Shown piece after piece: positions 30,848 through 39,935 of a DNA stretch of 64,000 nt. The stretch comes from CAIKMD01 sp963803265. GTDB lineage: Bacteria; Pseudomonadota; Alphaproteobacteria; ATCC43930; CGMCC-115725. The notes under the pieces are model-generated. The model worked only from the letters and a program-made list of their open reading frames with translations, searched no databases and was not told the DNA's origin. Made by a program: the position numbers and the translations under genes. Position 1 is the stretch's first letter, and each line of letters opens with the position of its first letter. The DNA is taken from contig CAWDLZ010000015.1 of NCBI GenBank assembly GCA_963803265.1, positions 248,001 to 312,000 of the forward strand. Direction: 5' to 3'.

Positions 30848-31858
30848 TCATTTGATTTGCTGCGCGGCGGCGGTGACGAGGCTGAGATCGGCGTAGTTCT
30901 TGACCTCGACATCCTCCTTGATGAAGCCGAGCGCGCGCATCACGCCGATGCTTTTCTGCAGCGCGTCGAGATCGGGCAGCAGATTCGGATCGCTGTAGGC
31001 ATCGTCCGCGGTGAAGAGATAAGCGTCGAGGCTCGCCGGATCTTGCTTGGTGAGGCGCGCGACAATGCCCACCACCTCCTTGTGGTTGGCCGGATCGTGG
31101 AACCAGCGGATGCCGGTCATCATGTCGGCGAAGAAATCGATGAGCGCGGCGCGGTTCGCCGCGAGGAAACCGGCGCGCGCGGCTTGCATGGTTGCCTGCG
31201 AGCGTCCCATCGCGTCCTGGGCGGTGAAGAGGATATGCGAATTCGCCCGCAAATCCGGGTTCATCGCCCATGGGTTCGCGCCGATGATGAGCGCGGCTTT
31301 CCGCTCGAGCAGCATCGGCCCCATATTGGCGTAGTCGGTTTCGACGGTGGTGTAGTCCTTCTTGTCCTCGAGATGATGCTGCAGAAGCATCCAGCGCATG
31401 GCCACGTCGAACGCGCCGCCGGCGCCGTTGGTCGCCACCACCTTGCCTTTCAAATCCTCGATTCGATCGATGCCGCCATCGTTTCGCACCAGATAGGGGA
31501 CCGATTTATGGCCGGCGACGCCGTCCTGCAAATTGTCGGCGACGATGCGGATATCGTCCATATGCGCGTTGAGCACGGCGAGGGCGAAGGTGGAATAACC
31601 GATCGAGACGATATCGGCCTCGCCCTCGGCGAGCGCGGTCAGCTCGAGCGAGGTGCTCTGGAAATGGTGCGGCTCGAACCGGTAGGAGCTGCCGAGATGC
31701 GTCAGCAGCTCCTTCTTTTCGAGGAGCATCGGAGAATAGCCGCTGGTGATGACGGTGAAGCCGGTGCGAACGGTAACCGGCTCGGCGAAGGCCGGCGCTC
31801 CGCCGCAGAGGAGCGCCGCACCTAGGATCGCCGATCGCATCGCCGCTCGTGCCGGCAT
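30848..31858 (-). CDS. NMT1/SsuA-type ABC transporter substrate-binding protein (orphan)
   Basis: A 336-residue periplasmic binding protein. ATG 31858 has GAAGGGGA upstream and starts a signal peptide (SAILGAALLCGGAPAFA then E). The mature domain shows LEGEADIVSIG-type ligand loop, NAHMDDIRIVADN and DLKGKVVATNGAGGAFD. Like the protein at 17082 it lacks adjacent permease and ATPase genes. The ligand is unknown; sulfonates, nitrate-like anions or aromatic acids are possible. Converges on mnmA with nine bases between. Confidence 0.8.
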   Translation of the reverse strand: MPARAAMRSAILGAALLCGGAPAFAEPVTVRTGFTVITSGYSPMLLEKKELLTHLGSSYRFEPHHFQSTSLELTALAEGEADIVSIGYSTFALAVLNAHMDDIRIVADNLQDGVAGHKSVPYLVRNDGGIDRIEDLKGKVVATNGAGGAFDVAMRWMLLQHHLEDKKDYTTVETDYANMGPMLLERKAALIIGANPWAMNPDLRANSHILFTAQDAMGRSQATMQAARAGFLAANRAALIDFFADMMTGIRWFHDPANHKEVVGIVARLTKQDPASLDAYLFTADDAYSDPNLLPDLDALQKSIGVMRALGFIKEDVEVKNYADLSLVTAAAQQIK

Positions 31859-31931
31859 AGTTTCCCCTTCGGTCGGAGGATGATATCGCGCGGGGTTTCC
31901 GCCCGCCATGGCATCGATCGGGAGGCTCGGC

Positions 31932-31960
31932 TTGACGGGCGTGGCCTCGCTCCCTATACC
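31932..31960 (+). promoter_or_regulatory. Sigma-70 promoter of tRNA-Met
   Basis: TTGACG at 31932-31937 and TATACC at 31955-31960 are separated by 17 bases. The tRNA begins 13 bases after the -10 box, leaving a short 5' leader. Confidence 0.7.
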
Positions 31961-31973
31961 GCATGCCGGTTGG

Positions 31974-32050
31974 GGCGGGGTAGCTCAGTTGGTTAGAGCA
32001 GGGGAATCATAATCCCAAGGTCGGGGGTTCAACTCCCTCCCCCGCTACCA
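31974..32050 (+). tRNA. tRNA-Met (CAU), elongator type; integration site of the element
   Basis: A 77-base tRNA with encoded CCA. Acceptor GGCGGGG pairs with CCCCGCU (G1-U72 wobble); D-arm GCTC/GAGC; anticodon loop ATCATAA gives CAU at 32008-32010; T-loop TTCAACT. G1-U72 and the sequence resemble alphaproteobacterial elongator tRNA-Met, not the lysidine-modified Ile2 tRNA. Its 3' part is the left attachment site of the integrative element, which preserves the gene's function. Confidence 0.93.
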
Positions 32051-32054
32051 AATT
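32005..32054 (+). repeat. attL: left 50-bp direct repeat inside tRNA-Met
   Basis: Identical over 50 bases to 47879-47928. It starts AATCATAATCCC at the anticodon loop and ends CTACCAAATT. Divergence begins on both sides immediately (G versus A before, T versus A after), which marks the recombination core. Confidence 0.93.
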
Positions 32055-32110
32055 TCTTCAAGTAAAATCAAATAGTTATTTCGACTATAAGGTTCAGATG
32101 GGACCGTTGT

Positions 32111-32197
32111 CATGTTGCAAATCCTTGCAACATGTTTCGTTGAATTTCAAGGACTTGCAAAAAGTGCGGGAAAATCCTTGCGACATGGATGCGACAC
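32111..32197. repeat. Left-end inverted repeat and candidate integrase arm sites
   Basis: CATGTTGCAA (32111-32120) and TTGCAACATG (32125-32134) form a perfect dyad with a 4-base spacer. The related words TTGCGACATG (32178-32187) and ATGCGACAC (32189-32197) follow. The same TTGCRACA word recurs at the right end near 47821-47840. Repeated short words inside both ends are expected for arm-type binding sites of tyrosine integrases. Confidence 0.5.
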
Positions 32198-32245
32198 AGG
32201 ACTCGTTTTTGACAAAGGACGTGCTTTGTCCTTATTATACGGTCT

Positions 32246-32770
32246 ATGCCGGAAGATGGCCTGTCAGTTTCGGAGATTGCTGAGCGGATTTCCGTGTCCG
32301 ATGACGCGGAGACAATCGCGCGGCTTGTGCGGCAAATCCGGTATTGGACACTGGTACAGGCGCTTCATCCGCTGGAAGGGGTTTACACCGGCACCGGCGT
32401 CCATCGCCGCTATGCCGAGGCAGAAATTTATTTCGCCGCTGTTCTGTCGCGCGCAGCGGCAATGGGGATCGCGGTCGGCGGCCTGATCGGAATCTCGACG
32501 GCGCTAAGAAGCCATATCCGCGGCCGGTTCGGGCGTGGCAAGGCGCTCTGGCAATCCGCCATCGCAGGTAAGCTCGCCGTGGTAGCAATCGTCGGCCTTC
32601 GGATCACGGACGATGCCAGCTCTTACGAATCGGCCTTTGCCGGGCTTTATGACGCCAGTCAGCGAAAGGTGATGGCCGATATAGAGCATGATCTAGATTC
32701 ATCGGAATACCAAAGCGCCTATCTGCTCCGCCTCACGGAAATCTTTTCCAAGCTCAAGCCGCGAGCGTGA
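32246..32770 (+). CDS. MerR-like helix-turn-helix protein
   Basis: A 174-residue protein. The N-terminal region SVSEIAERI, IRYWTLVQALHPL, TGTGVHRRYAEAEIYFAAV has the MerR layout: recognition helix, then the wing G-x-H-R-R-Y and a second helix. The C-terminal 90 residues are helical and match no effector domain I recognise. Lower GC than the chromosome around it. First gene of the element; perhaps a regulator of excision or of the next genes. The short 195-base stretch before it holds the arm-like repeats. Confidence 0.6.
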   Translation: MPEDGLSVSEIAERISVSDDAETIARLVRQIRYWTLVQALHPLEGVYTGTGVHRRYAEAEIYFAAVLSRAAAMGIAVGGLIGISTALRSHIRGRFGRGKALWQSAIAGKLAVVAIVGLRITDDASSYESAFAGLYDASQRKVMADIEHDLDSSEYQSAYLLRLTEIFSKLKPRA

Positions 32771-32776
32771 TTTTCG

Positions 32777-32998
32777 ATGTCACCGGGAATCGCCATCACC
32801 GCGGCCGAAGACACGCTCCAAGGCGTGACCGCGATCGGTGGCTACATCGGGAAGAGCCGACGCCAAACTTATTATCTTCTTGAGCAGCGCTTAATTCCGG
32901 GCTTCAAGCTCGGTGGGCAATGGCATATGCGCAAGAGCACCTATCTTGCGCATCTGGAAAAGCTTGAAGCGGCGGCGACCATGGATTCCGTGCCGTAA
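32777..32998 (+). CDS. Excisionase-like DNA-binding protein
   Basis: A 73-residue protein with an AlpA/Xis-like winged helix: AIGGYIGKSRRQTYYLLEQRLIPGFKLGGQWHMRK pattern, split as IGKSRRQTYYLLEQ (helix-turn-helix) and FKLGGQWHMRKSTY (wing). Such small proteins direct integrase toward excision or control element genes. It starts six bases after the MerR-like gene stop, so the pair is probably co-transcribed. Confidence 0.6.
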   Translation: MSPGIAITAAEDTLQGVTAIGGYIGKSRRQTYYLLEQRLIPGFKLGGQWHMRKSTYLAHLEKLEAAATMDSVP

Positions 32999-33013
32999 GC
33001 GCACAGGCCCCAA

Positions 33014-33973
33014 ATGCCGAGCTTCGTGCGCAAATGGATCAAGACCCTCGATCGCCAAGCCAAAGCTGAGCGAATCAAGATCAGGCGAAAGAGAGCTGAT
33101 GGCCGACGCTGGCATCTTATCGATACCGCGACCCAGCTCTTGGCCAGGATGGATTACGACGAACTCTCGATTGCGCGGGTGACGAAAGAAGCCGGATGCT
33201 CAACAGGCGCTTTTTACCTGCGGTTTCCGAGCAAGGAGGATTTTCTTGAGGCAACGATCGCCGAAACGCTCGGTAGTGCCACGAGGTCTGTAAAGGACGA
33301 ATTGGCGGCCGAGCGTTGGGTCGATGCCACGACCGAAGGCGTAATCCGCGCGATCGCCCAAGAAGTCGTCCAGCGGACAGGAAATCGTCGCACCGCGGGC
33401 GTCGTCCGCGCCGCAATTAAGCTTGGCACGACAAGGCCTCAGGCTCTTCAACCCCTCAAGGAATATCAAGCGACGGTTTTGCAGTGCGCCACCGCCCTTG
33501 TATCAACGCGCCTCGAATCTGAGCAACCTGAAATCGCAATAAAAGAAGCGATGCAAATTATTTTTGCGACGGCGGTGGATTCCGTCGTTCAGAATTCGGG
33601 ACCGCTACAAGCCGGAACTCGGAGGCTACGCAATCGCATGAATTCGTTGCTGGCTATCATGCTCGATATTAATTTTGTCCGCGACAGATGCGTTGCCGAT
33701 GAAGACGGAAGCGACGAAGAATTGAACAGAGATCAAGCGAAGGAAACTGAAGAACCTCCGCAGGTGCCGGAGGGATATATCGCCGTCGTTGATCCGGATT
33801 TACAAGTCTATCGTGGAATTGAAAGAATTCAGACGGAATCCTCAAAATCGAAGCGTGGCGCGCGCAAGAAGCAAGCGGCTGCGCCGATAATGCGGGCTCG
33901 GGATGGAGCTGCGACCGAGGCCAAGAATGCGACAACATCGCTGGCGCGGCCAAAACGATTCAAATTGATTTGA
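33014..33973 (+). CDS. TetR/AcrR-family regulator with long charged C-terminal tail
   Basis: A 319-residue protein. After a basic N-terminus, residues about 30-80 form a TetR DNA-binding domain (LIDTATQLLARMDYDELSIA, RVTKEAGCSTGAFYLRFPSKEDFLEATI). The helical ligand/dimer domain follows to about residue 220. The last 90 residues are charged and low in complexity (DEDGSDEELNRDQAKETEE, SKSKRGARKKQ), unusual for the family. It ends 93 bases before the CRISPR array. Targets unknown; the cas promoter dyad at 44720 is one candidate. Confidence 0.75.
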   Translation: MPSFVRKWIKTLDRQAKAERIKIRRKRADGRRWHLIDTATQLLARMDYDELSIARVTKEAGCSTGAFYLRFPSKEDFLEATIAETLGSATRSVKDELAAERWVDATTEGVIRAIAQEVVQRTGNRRTAGVVRAAIKLGTTRPQALQPLKEYQATVLQCATALVSTRLESEQPEIAIKEAMQIIFATAVDSVVQNSGPLQAGTRRLRNRMNSLLAIMLDINFVRDRCVADEDGSDEELNRDQAKETEEPPQVPEGYIAVVDPDLQVYRGIERIQTESSKSKRGARKKQAAAPIMRARDGAATEAKNATTSLARPKRFKLI

Positions 33974-34066
33974 CGAGGGGGTTGGCGACCTGGCGTAGAG
34001 ATATTTATGGTCGTTTGCGCGTCCGATGAAGCTGAATTCAGCTTTCGACTTCGCAGCCGGAAAATT

Positions 34067-35357
34067 GCTTCAATGAGGCCGAGGCGCGCGCGCCTCGGAT
34101 GCCCGCGTTGAGCGCGGTCTGGATGAGGCCCGCAGCGGCCGAGCTTCAATGAGGCCGAGGCGCGCGCGCCTCGGATGCTCGGCTTCGCGGAGGGCGATCC
34201 CTTCTGAACGATCTTGCTTCAATGAGGCCGAGGCGCGCGCGCCTCGGATGCCGCCCGATCATCATGGCGCTGCCCCAGGACTGCCCAGCGCTTCAATGAG
34301 GCCGAGGCGCGCGCGCCTCGGATGCTTCGCATCCTCGTCACCCCGATCAGCCTCAATGACGTGAGCTTCAATGAGGCCGAGGCGCGCGCGCCTCGGATGC
34401 TCCACAGATAGCAGGCCGAAGCGAGGCCCAAGATCGTGCTTCAATGAGGCCGAGGCGCGCGCGCCTCGGATGCGACGGAAGTCAACTTGCTCTCGATCCC
34501 GCGCGCCGGCGCTTCAATGAGGCCGAGGCGCGCGCGCCTCGGATGCAGCCATAGGCGGCCATCCCTGCTCGCAACCTGCTCTCCGCTTCAATGAGGCCGA
34601 GGCGCGCGCGCCTCGGATGCGGCGGGTCATAGGGTAGGAGGGAGGACGACGGTCGCGCTTCAATGAGGCCGAGGCGCGCGCGCCTCGGATGCTCGGGGTC
34701 GGTGCCCCGGGAATCCGGTCCCGGAGGCCGCGCTTCAATGAGGCCGAGGCGCGCGCGCCTCGGATGCCGGTGTCCATCCCGCCGGCGCCGTTCCCCGCCC
34801 CGTTGCTTCAATGAGGCCGAGGCGCGCGCGCCTCGGATGCACGGTGGGCTCGGTCGGCGCCTACGTCCCATTTCGCAGCTTCAATGAGGCCGAGGCGCGC
34901 GCGCCTCGGATGCACCCTCGACACCCATGTCTTCGATGCCTGCATTGCCGGGCTTCAATGAGGCCGAGGCGCGCGCGCCTCGGATGCATGCTTGGATCGG
35001 CCACGACGAGGCCGGGCGCCACATGCTTCAATGAGGCCGAGGCGCGCGCGCCTCGGATGCCCGGTGCTCGGCACGCCCTCGCTGCAGGACGTCGATCTGC
35101 TTCAATGAGGCCGAGGCGCGCGCGCCTCGGATGCGCTGCCCGGCCTGGGTCGGGACGGTGAAGCCGTCCTTTCTGCTTCAATGAGGCCGAGGCGCGCGCG
35201 CCTCGGATGCGACCTCGTCGTGACCGATCCGCCCTACGGCATGGGCTATGCTTCAATGAGGCCGAGGCGCGCGCGCCTCGGATGCCGAGCTCACGGGCAT
35301 GATCAACAAGCTCGACAGCGCGCTTCAATGAGGCCGAGGCGCGCGCGCCTCGGATGC
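34067..35357 (-). CRISPR. CRISPR array: 18 identical 36-bp repeats, 17 spacers
   Basis: Repeats start at 34067, 34143, 34216, 34290, 34365, 34438, 34511, 34585, 34657, 34732, 34805, 34878, 34952, 35025, 35099, 35175, 35250 and 35322. Read on the plus strand each begins GCTTCAATGAGG and ends GGATGC, with the perfect 20-base dyad CCGAGGCGCGCGCGCCTCGG inside. Spacers are 36-40 bases, all different. On the minus strand repeats end in ATTGAAGC, the usual crRNA 5' handle form, so the array is read leftward, like the cas genes, with the leader to the right. The terminal repeat shows no degeneration at either end. Confidence 0.97.
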
Positions 35358-35628
35358 AGGCACTTTCCATGTTCTTGTGGGTCAAGGCGATTTCGAGACA
35401 AGTGCGAGAGGTATGCCACGTTGGCCGGTGACGGCTGTTGCAAAGTCGATGATGCGTGATTCACATTGTCAAAGAACGATGGCATATCAGCACCTTATCA
35501 CGATTCGAGCGGGTCCTGCCAGTTCTGCATCATTGCACCGCTCGAAATGGCTCGGCAGTTTAAGTCGTAGAGGTCGGGACATCGGACCCTTAGGCGGATG
35601 AACAAAGCGCGGCGTCGGATCGGGCGAA
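35358..35628 (-). promoter_or_regulatory. CRISPR leader region
   Basis: 271 bases without a convincing gene between the array and cas2. It is less GC-rich than the array flanks and includes AT-rich stretches (GCGAATTATATCACA near 35625). Given the inferred leftward transcription it should hold the array promoter and the spacer-integration signal. No exact promoter boxes were assigned. Confidence 0.55.
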
Positions 35629-35922
35629 TTATATCACAGTGGCGCGACGTTCGATTGTCGCGAATGTTTTGCCGATGCTCTCGACTGCCACCGCGGTCTT
35701 ATCCGCGAGTCCCACGTCGATCAGGAGCACATGATCTTCGCCGGCCTTCACCAACTCGCGCAGACGCGTCTCAAGCTCGGCGCGGCGTCGCTGCGAAAGT
35801 CGGCACTGGAAGACCGAGAGCTGAATCCACTCGCCATATCCGTTCATCGTCTTGAATACGCGACGCCATCGCCGATCGTTGCCGATGTCATACGCGACAA
35901 TATACAGATGGTCGTCGCTCAT
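35629..35922 (-). CDS. cas2: CRISPR-associated protein Cas2
   Basis: A 97-residue Cas2 with ferredoxin-like fold. YIVAYDIGNDRRWRRVFKTM carries the conserved Asp after the first strand; GEWIQLSVFQCRLSQRRRAELE is the second family block. With Cas1 it forms the spacer integrase. It lies six bases downstream of cas4-cas1 and adjoins the leader. Confidence 0.95.
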   Translation of the reverse strand: MSDDHLYIVAYDIGNDRRWRRVFKTMNGYGEWIQLSVFQCRLSQRRRAELETRLRELVKAGEDHVLLIDVGLADKTAVAVESIGKTFATIERRATVI

Positions 35923-35928
35923 TCTTTG

Positions 35929-37659
35929 TCATCGCGGCAGGTAATGGGGATAATTTGGCAACTCGCCGAGAAGGAATCGAGTCAGCAGCCGCGCCTGTAC
36001 CAGGATGAGCCGGCGCATGCTCAGTCGATAGCCGAAGACAGGATGCGTCGTTTCCTGCGAGAGGCGTCGCTCGAATGCTTCGACAAAACGTCGCCGTCCG
36101 GCCGTTGTGAGGGCGGTTCCGGTCGTGGCCACGACAAAATCGCCTGGGCCAACTTCGCCCGTGTTCACGGCGGATAGGACAACGGAATCGGCAATGATCG
36201 AACGGAATGGCTCCATAAGATCGAGTGCGAGCGCCGGCCGCCCGTAACGCGGCGCGTGATAGAAGCCGCGATACGGATCGAGCCCGACCGCAGCCAACGC
36301 GATCGTCAGATGGCGGGTCAGCATCGCATAGGCGAGCGACAACATGGCGTTGACCGGATCGGTCGGCGGGCGCCGGTTTCGCGCGTCGAACCGGAAGGCG
36401 GCGAGATCACTGGCAGTTCCGTCGGCGCCCGCAGGGGCCAGCAGGCCGGCGAAGGCGCGAAAATAGGTCGCTGCCGCATCGCCTTCGACGCCGAGAAGTT
36501 CCGGCGTGCCGGCTACGCCATTCGCCGCCTTTCGCGACGCCGAAAGTCGCTCCAGAACCACCTGCCGCGCGTTTTCCTCGCCTCGCCAATTCCGCCTCAG
36601 GATCGTCCGCTGGTTCGTAATCTTGGCGGCCACAAGATCGCGGGAGAATCGAAGGCAAAAGGCTTCCTCAAAACTCGCGCGATATTGGGCGGTTCGCACT
36701 TCGACGTTGCGATGGCCAACGCCCTGGGCCATCCCTCGAAACCATCCGCCATAACTATGGAAGAGAACGGGAATTTGCTTTTCCAATAAGGTCGTCAGGG
36801 CAGGTGTGGTGATCGCGACATTGCCGAAGAGCGCGACATCCGAAACCTCGATCAGACGGACCGTCGTCTCGCCCTGCTCTTCGTCCGTGATCTTGAGCGT
36901 TTCTCCTTCCTTCGAAATCCTTGCGTGCTGGGATTGGACGATGAGGGGCAAGGCTTCATCGGCAGGGACCGCAATAGGCCGCGGTGCAAGGGCCGATCCA
37001 TTGAGCGCGCTCACTTCGTCCGGCAGGCAGATTCCCACCAGCGCACAACGGGGGCATTTCGGGCTGTCATGGAGCGGCGGCGGAATCCGCCCTTGCGAGA
37101 CAAGAAGCCGCAACCCATTGACCGCCGACCGCGCCGCGGCGCGCAAGTCATCGTCGAGTACGACGCGCACGCGCTCGCGGCTCTCTGCATAGTAGATAGC
37201 GCCTTCCTCCACCTTGTATCCTTGTTCCTCAAGCAAGAGCGCTTGAAGGCACACCTGTATGCGCTCCGGCTCATAGACGCCTTGCGCGATGTGCGGGCGT
37301 TTCCCGCGCTTGTAATCGATCGGCATCACCACGCCATCTTTTGCTTCTGCCACGTCGATTCTTGCAATGACGCCGAGTGTAGGTGACGAGAGTGTCAGTG
37401 ATCGGCTGGCGAGCTTAGGCTCGGTCGTTTCGAGCACTTCGGGTGATGGCAATGGCGCATTTGGGCGATCGACGCGGGTATGAACGCGCTGCCCTTCTAC
37501 GGTATCGCTGGTTTCCGCCCATTCGGCCTGGGTCCACATAAGGTAGGCAAGACGGGGGCAATAGGCGAACTCGTTGACCATCCGCGCCGGAATGAGCGGC
37601 GTATCCTCCGCGACGGGCGGGGCGGGAAGATCGAAATGAAGTTGCTCCTCGCTAGGCAT
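35929..37659 (-). CDS. cas4-cas1: Cas4-Cas1 fusion protein
   Basis: A 576-residue fusion, a hallmark of type I-G. Residues 1-215 are Cas4, a RecB-type nuclease: FAYCPRLAYLMW (Cys34), EGQRVHTRVD, PIDYKRGKRPH, QVCLQALLLEEQGY and a C-terminal CPRCALVGIC cluster-binding motif. Residues about 230-576 are Cas1: MLSLAYAMLTRHLTIALAAVG, FYHAPRYGRPALALDLMEPFR with the metal-binding His and Asp/Glu. Cas4 trims prespacers and selects PAM, then Cas1-Cas2 integrates them. 56 bases separate it from csb2. Confidence 0.96.
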   Translation of the reverse strand: MPSEEQLHFDLPAPPVAEDTPLIPARMVNEFAYCPRLAYLMWTQAEWAETSDTVEGQRVHTRVDRPNAPLPSPEVLETTEPKLASRSLTLSSPTLGVIARIDVAEAKDGVVMPIDYKRGKRPHIAQGVYEPERIQVCLQALLLEEQGYKVEEGAIYYAESRERVRVVLDDDLRAAARSAVNGLRLLVSQGRIPPPLHDSPKCPRCALVGICLPDEVSALNGSALAPRPIAVPADEALPLIVQSQHARISKEGETLKITDEEQGETTVRLIEVSDVALFGNVAITTPALTTLLEKQIPVLFHSYGGWFRGMAQGVGHRNVEVRTAQYRASFEEAFCLRFSRDLVAAKITNQRTILRRNWRGEENARQVVLERLSASRKAANGVAGTPELLGVEGDAAATYFRAFAGLLAPAGADGTASDLAAFRFDARNRRPPTDPVNAMLSLAYAMLTRHLTIALAAVGLDPYRGFYHAPRYGRPALALDLMEPFRSIIADSVVLSAVNTGEVGPGDFVVATTGTALTTAGRRRFVEAFERRLSQETTHPVFGYRLSMRRLILVQARLLTRFLLGELPNYPHYLPR

Positions 37660-37715
37660 AACAAGCGTACTCCAAGTTGAGCTTCGGACGCTTGGCCTTG
37701 GTTCCTTCCGGCTTT

Positions 37716-39932
37716 CTAGCCGTTCACCACCGGGTGCGCTCCGAACAATCCACCGCCCATATGGCTATCGCGGCCGAGCATGATCGGTCCTTCGACCGCA
37801 ACGGCGAAGCGAAGGCGCGCGCGAGCGGTAATACCGCCACCATTCGGGCCAGCCGTCAGTTCCTGCAACTCAGCTTCAGGCCTCGGCAAGCCTCGGCGCT
37901 CGCATTCCGTAGTCACGTCTTGCACGATGGCGCTGGCGAGGTCCTTACCTCGGCTCGCGTGCCGCGTCGGACAGTATCGGGTATGGCTCTCCCATTCACG
38001 GGCCGGGCCAATTAGCGCGCTATCCGTCGAAGATGCGGCGCGCAGGACGAGGGGGATGACGCCGAGCCTGCCTGCGCGCACCACTTCAAGCGAAGAGACA
38101 ACGCGATCAAAACAGGCCGGGTCTCCTCGACGAGGTTGCACCGAACGGTCGCAGGCCCAATGCGCGGCCACGATCAGCCGCTCAATGTATCCATCGCCAT
38201 CCAGATCGGCACCAGAGAGGAAGACGTGCTCGTGCCGCCCCGAGTTCGCAGGAGCGCCGCCGGCTTCGTGCCCCGAAAAAAGCCGAGGTACGCTGCCATC
38301 GCTGTTCCGCGACAGCGCCATGAGGGCACGTCGAACCGCGCGCAGCAATGCGGTCACATCGGTGACCGCGACCCTTGTCTCCGGCGGCACGGAAAAGATC
38401 ATCACGTCGCGCCAGGCATCTTTGACCGGCGCCATCAGGCCGAGCCCCAGATAGCGTCCGTCGCCAAGGACAAGGGGGCCGCGCACGGCCTTTGCAAAGG
38501 CGAGTTCGACATGCCAGAGCCGTTCCTTTGCAAATCGCGTTTCAGGTGCGAATGCTTCGGCACGCGCACCCTTCCGCGCAAACGGTTCGCGCTGCACCCG
38601 CATAGTCTCCACTTTGGTCGCGATTCCCGCATGGCGGAGAGCCTGGAGAACCGCACCGGCAGCCCGGTTCTGTTCTTGCGTGCGCTCGCGTCCACCTTTC
38701 TGTTCGTTAGGTTCGCGAATCCGATGAGGGTCGATCCGGCGGCGGGCCGCCCCTTGCGGCAGGACCGCGGGCGTGACGGTACGCCAGAGGCGCATCCCTT
38801 CGGGCTCTTCGATGCCATAGTGGGCAAGCATTGTGCGATCATCGGTGCGCGTCAGCAGACGCAGGACCTCGCCTGTCTCATAGTCAATGCCAAGATCGAT
38901 GCCGGAGAAACCCCAGGCTATATCATCCGCGAGAATCGGGCAGTCAGGCGGAACTTCGATCAGCATGCGCCGGATTGACGGGTCGGTATTCGGGCTGCCG
39001 ATCGAAGGAAGCGGCACGATCCGTACGCGGGCGGGTTTGTCAGCGTCAGTCGAATTGCGCCCGGTGAGGACGCGATCGACCGACGCCGCGTTCTCGGGCA
39101 GCGCGCTCTTCAGCCGCGCGGCGGCCGCATCGCGCACGCTCTCGACGAGTTTAACTGTCCGTGTGAACGGCCACGGCGCGAACGGAGCCTCAGCGGTGGT
39201 GGCGCGCAAATCGTATACAATTCGTCGCGGTGGGCAGTCGTACGCGAGCGAGGCAAAGCGGGGCTTCGGCGGCTGAGAGAAGAGCTGCTGACCCTTCTTG
39301 CCTGTTCCCAAACTGGTGAACCGTTTCCGGTTTGCGGCGAACCGAGCCTCAAGGCTCGCCAGCGACCCTTTTTCGGGACAAAGAAGCGCTATGCCCATCC
39401 CGCTCTGGGTGGGGCGATACTGAACGCCGCCATGGCATGCGAGGCGTTCCTCGATTTCGTCTTCAGCCAGAAGCTCGGCCCAGGCCCAAGCCATATCGAC
39501 CCCTCGCCCGAGCTGGTAAAGCCGACCGGCGATGTTGCAAATAGCTTGCGCGTGCTTTTCGGCCGCGTCGCCGGGCTCGAAGCTCCAGGCGTAAAGAAAC
39601 GCGCTTACGGCATCGAACAGGCGCGGCTTGATTATTTTTGGAGCGCGGATTTTACCGATTCGGCTTGGGTCGCCGCCGACCGCATCGAGATCGTTGTTCG
39701 GAACGTAGTTCCTGAAGCCTTGTCCAATTCGGTCAGCCGGCGCGGCGATCACCGGCGCGTGCAGCGTTTCGAGCCAAGTGAGTGCCGCCGTGTCATCTTC
39801 CGTCAGCGCGTGACCGCACGCGGCGCCGGCTGTCAGTGCCTGGAACAGCCGGGCCGGCGAGGGCGGCCAGTCGCCCACGCCATGATAGCGCCCGTCGTGG
39901 AATCGGACGGAAAGGACAAGCGCGCGGGGCAT
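37716..39932 (-). CDS. csb2: Type I-G Csb2 (Cas5-Cas6 fusion, GSU0054 family)
   Basis: A 738-residue protein. The N-terminus MPRALVLSVRFHDGRYHG and DWPPSPARLFQALTAG is typical of GSU0054-type Csb2 and Cas5-like. The C-terminal region LRFAVAVEGPIMLGRDSHMGGGLF has the Gly-rich loop of Cas6-like RAMP domains. In type I-G it both caps the Cascade-like complex and processes pre-crRNA at the palindromic repeat. It starts three bases after the csb1 stop. Larger than the Geobacter homolog mainly through the middle section. Confidence 0.92.
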   Translation of the reverse strand: MPRALVLSVRFHDGRYHGVGDWPPSPARLFQALTAGAACGHALTEDDTAALTWLETLHAPVIAAPADRIGQGFRNYVPNNDLDAVGGDPSRIGKIRAPKIIKPRLFDAVSAFLYAWSFEPGDAAEKHAQAICNIAGRLYQLGRGVDMAWAWAELLAEDEIEERLACHGGVQYRPTQSGMGIALLCPEKGSLASLEARFAANRKRFTSLGTGKKGQQLFSQPPKPRFASLAYDCPPRRIVYDLRATTAEAPFAPWPFTRTVKLVESVRDAAAARLKSALPENAASVDRVLTGRNSTDADKPARVRIVPLPSIGSPNTDPSIRRMLIEVPPDCPILADDIAWGFSGIDLGIDYETGEVLRLLTRTDDRTMLAHYGIEEPEGMRLWRTVTPAVLPQGAARRRIDPHRIREPNEQKGGRERTQEQNRAAGAVLQALRHAGIATKVETMRVQREPFARKGARAEAFAPETRFAKERLWHVELAFAKAVRGPLVLGDGRYLGLGLMAPVKDAWRDVMIFSVPPETRVAVTDVTALLRAVRRALMALSRNSDGSVPRLFSGHEAGGAPANSGRHEHVFLSGADLDGDGYIERLIVAAHWACDRSVQPRRGDPACFDRVVSSLEVVRAGRLGVIPLVLRAASSTDSALIGPAREWESHTRYCPTRHASRGKDLASAIVQDVTTECERRGLPRPEAELQELTAGPNGGGITARARLRFAVAVEGPIMLGRDSHMGGGLFGAHPVVNG

Positions 39933-39935
39933 GAT

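Noticed and set aside
31974..32050. tRNA-Ile2 (lysidine CAU) instead of tRNA-Met
   Set aside because: The acceptor and arm sequences match alphaproteobacterial elongator tRNA-Met and lack the features of the Ile2 tRNA.
34326..34364. GCCTCAATGACG in spacer 4, resembling a repeat start
   Set aside because: Partial 10-base resemblance with normal spacing of the true repeats on both sides.
34149..35485. Open frames through the CRISPR array encoding repeated RRARLGC or HPRRARLGLIEA peptides
   Set aside because: These are translations of the repeats and not proteins.
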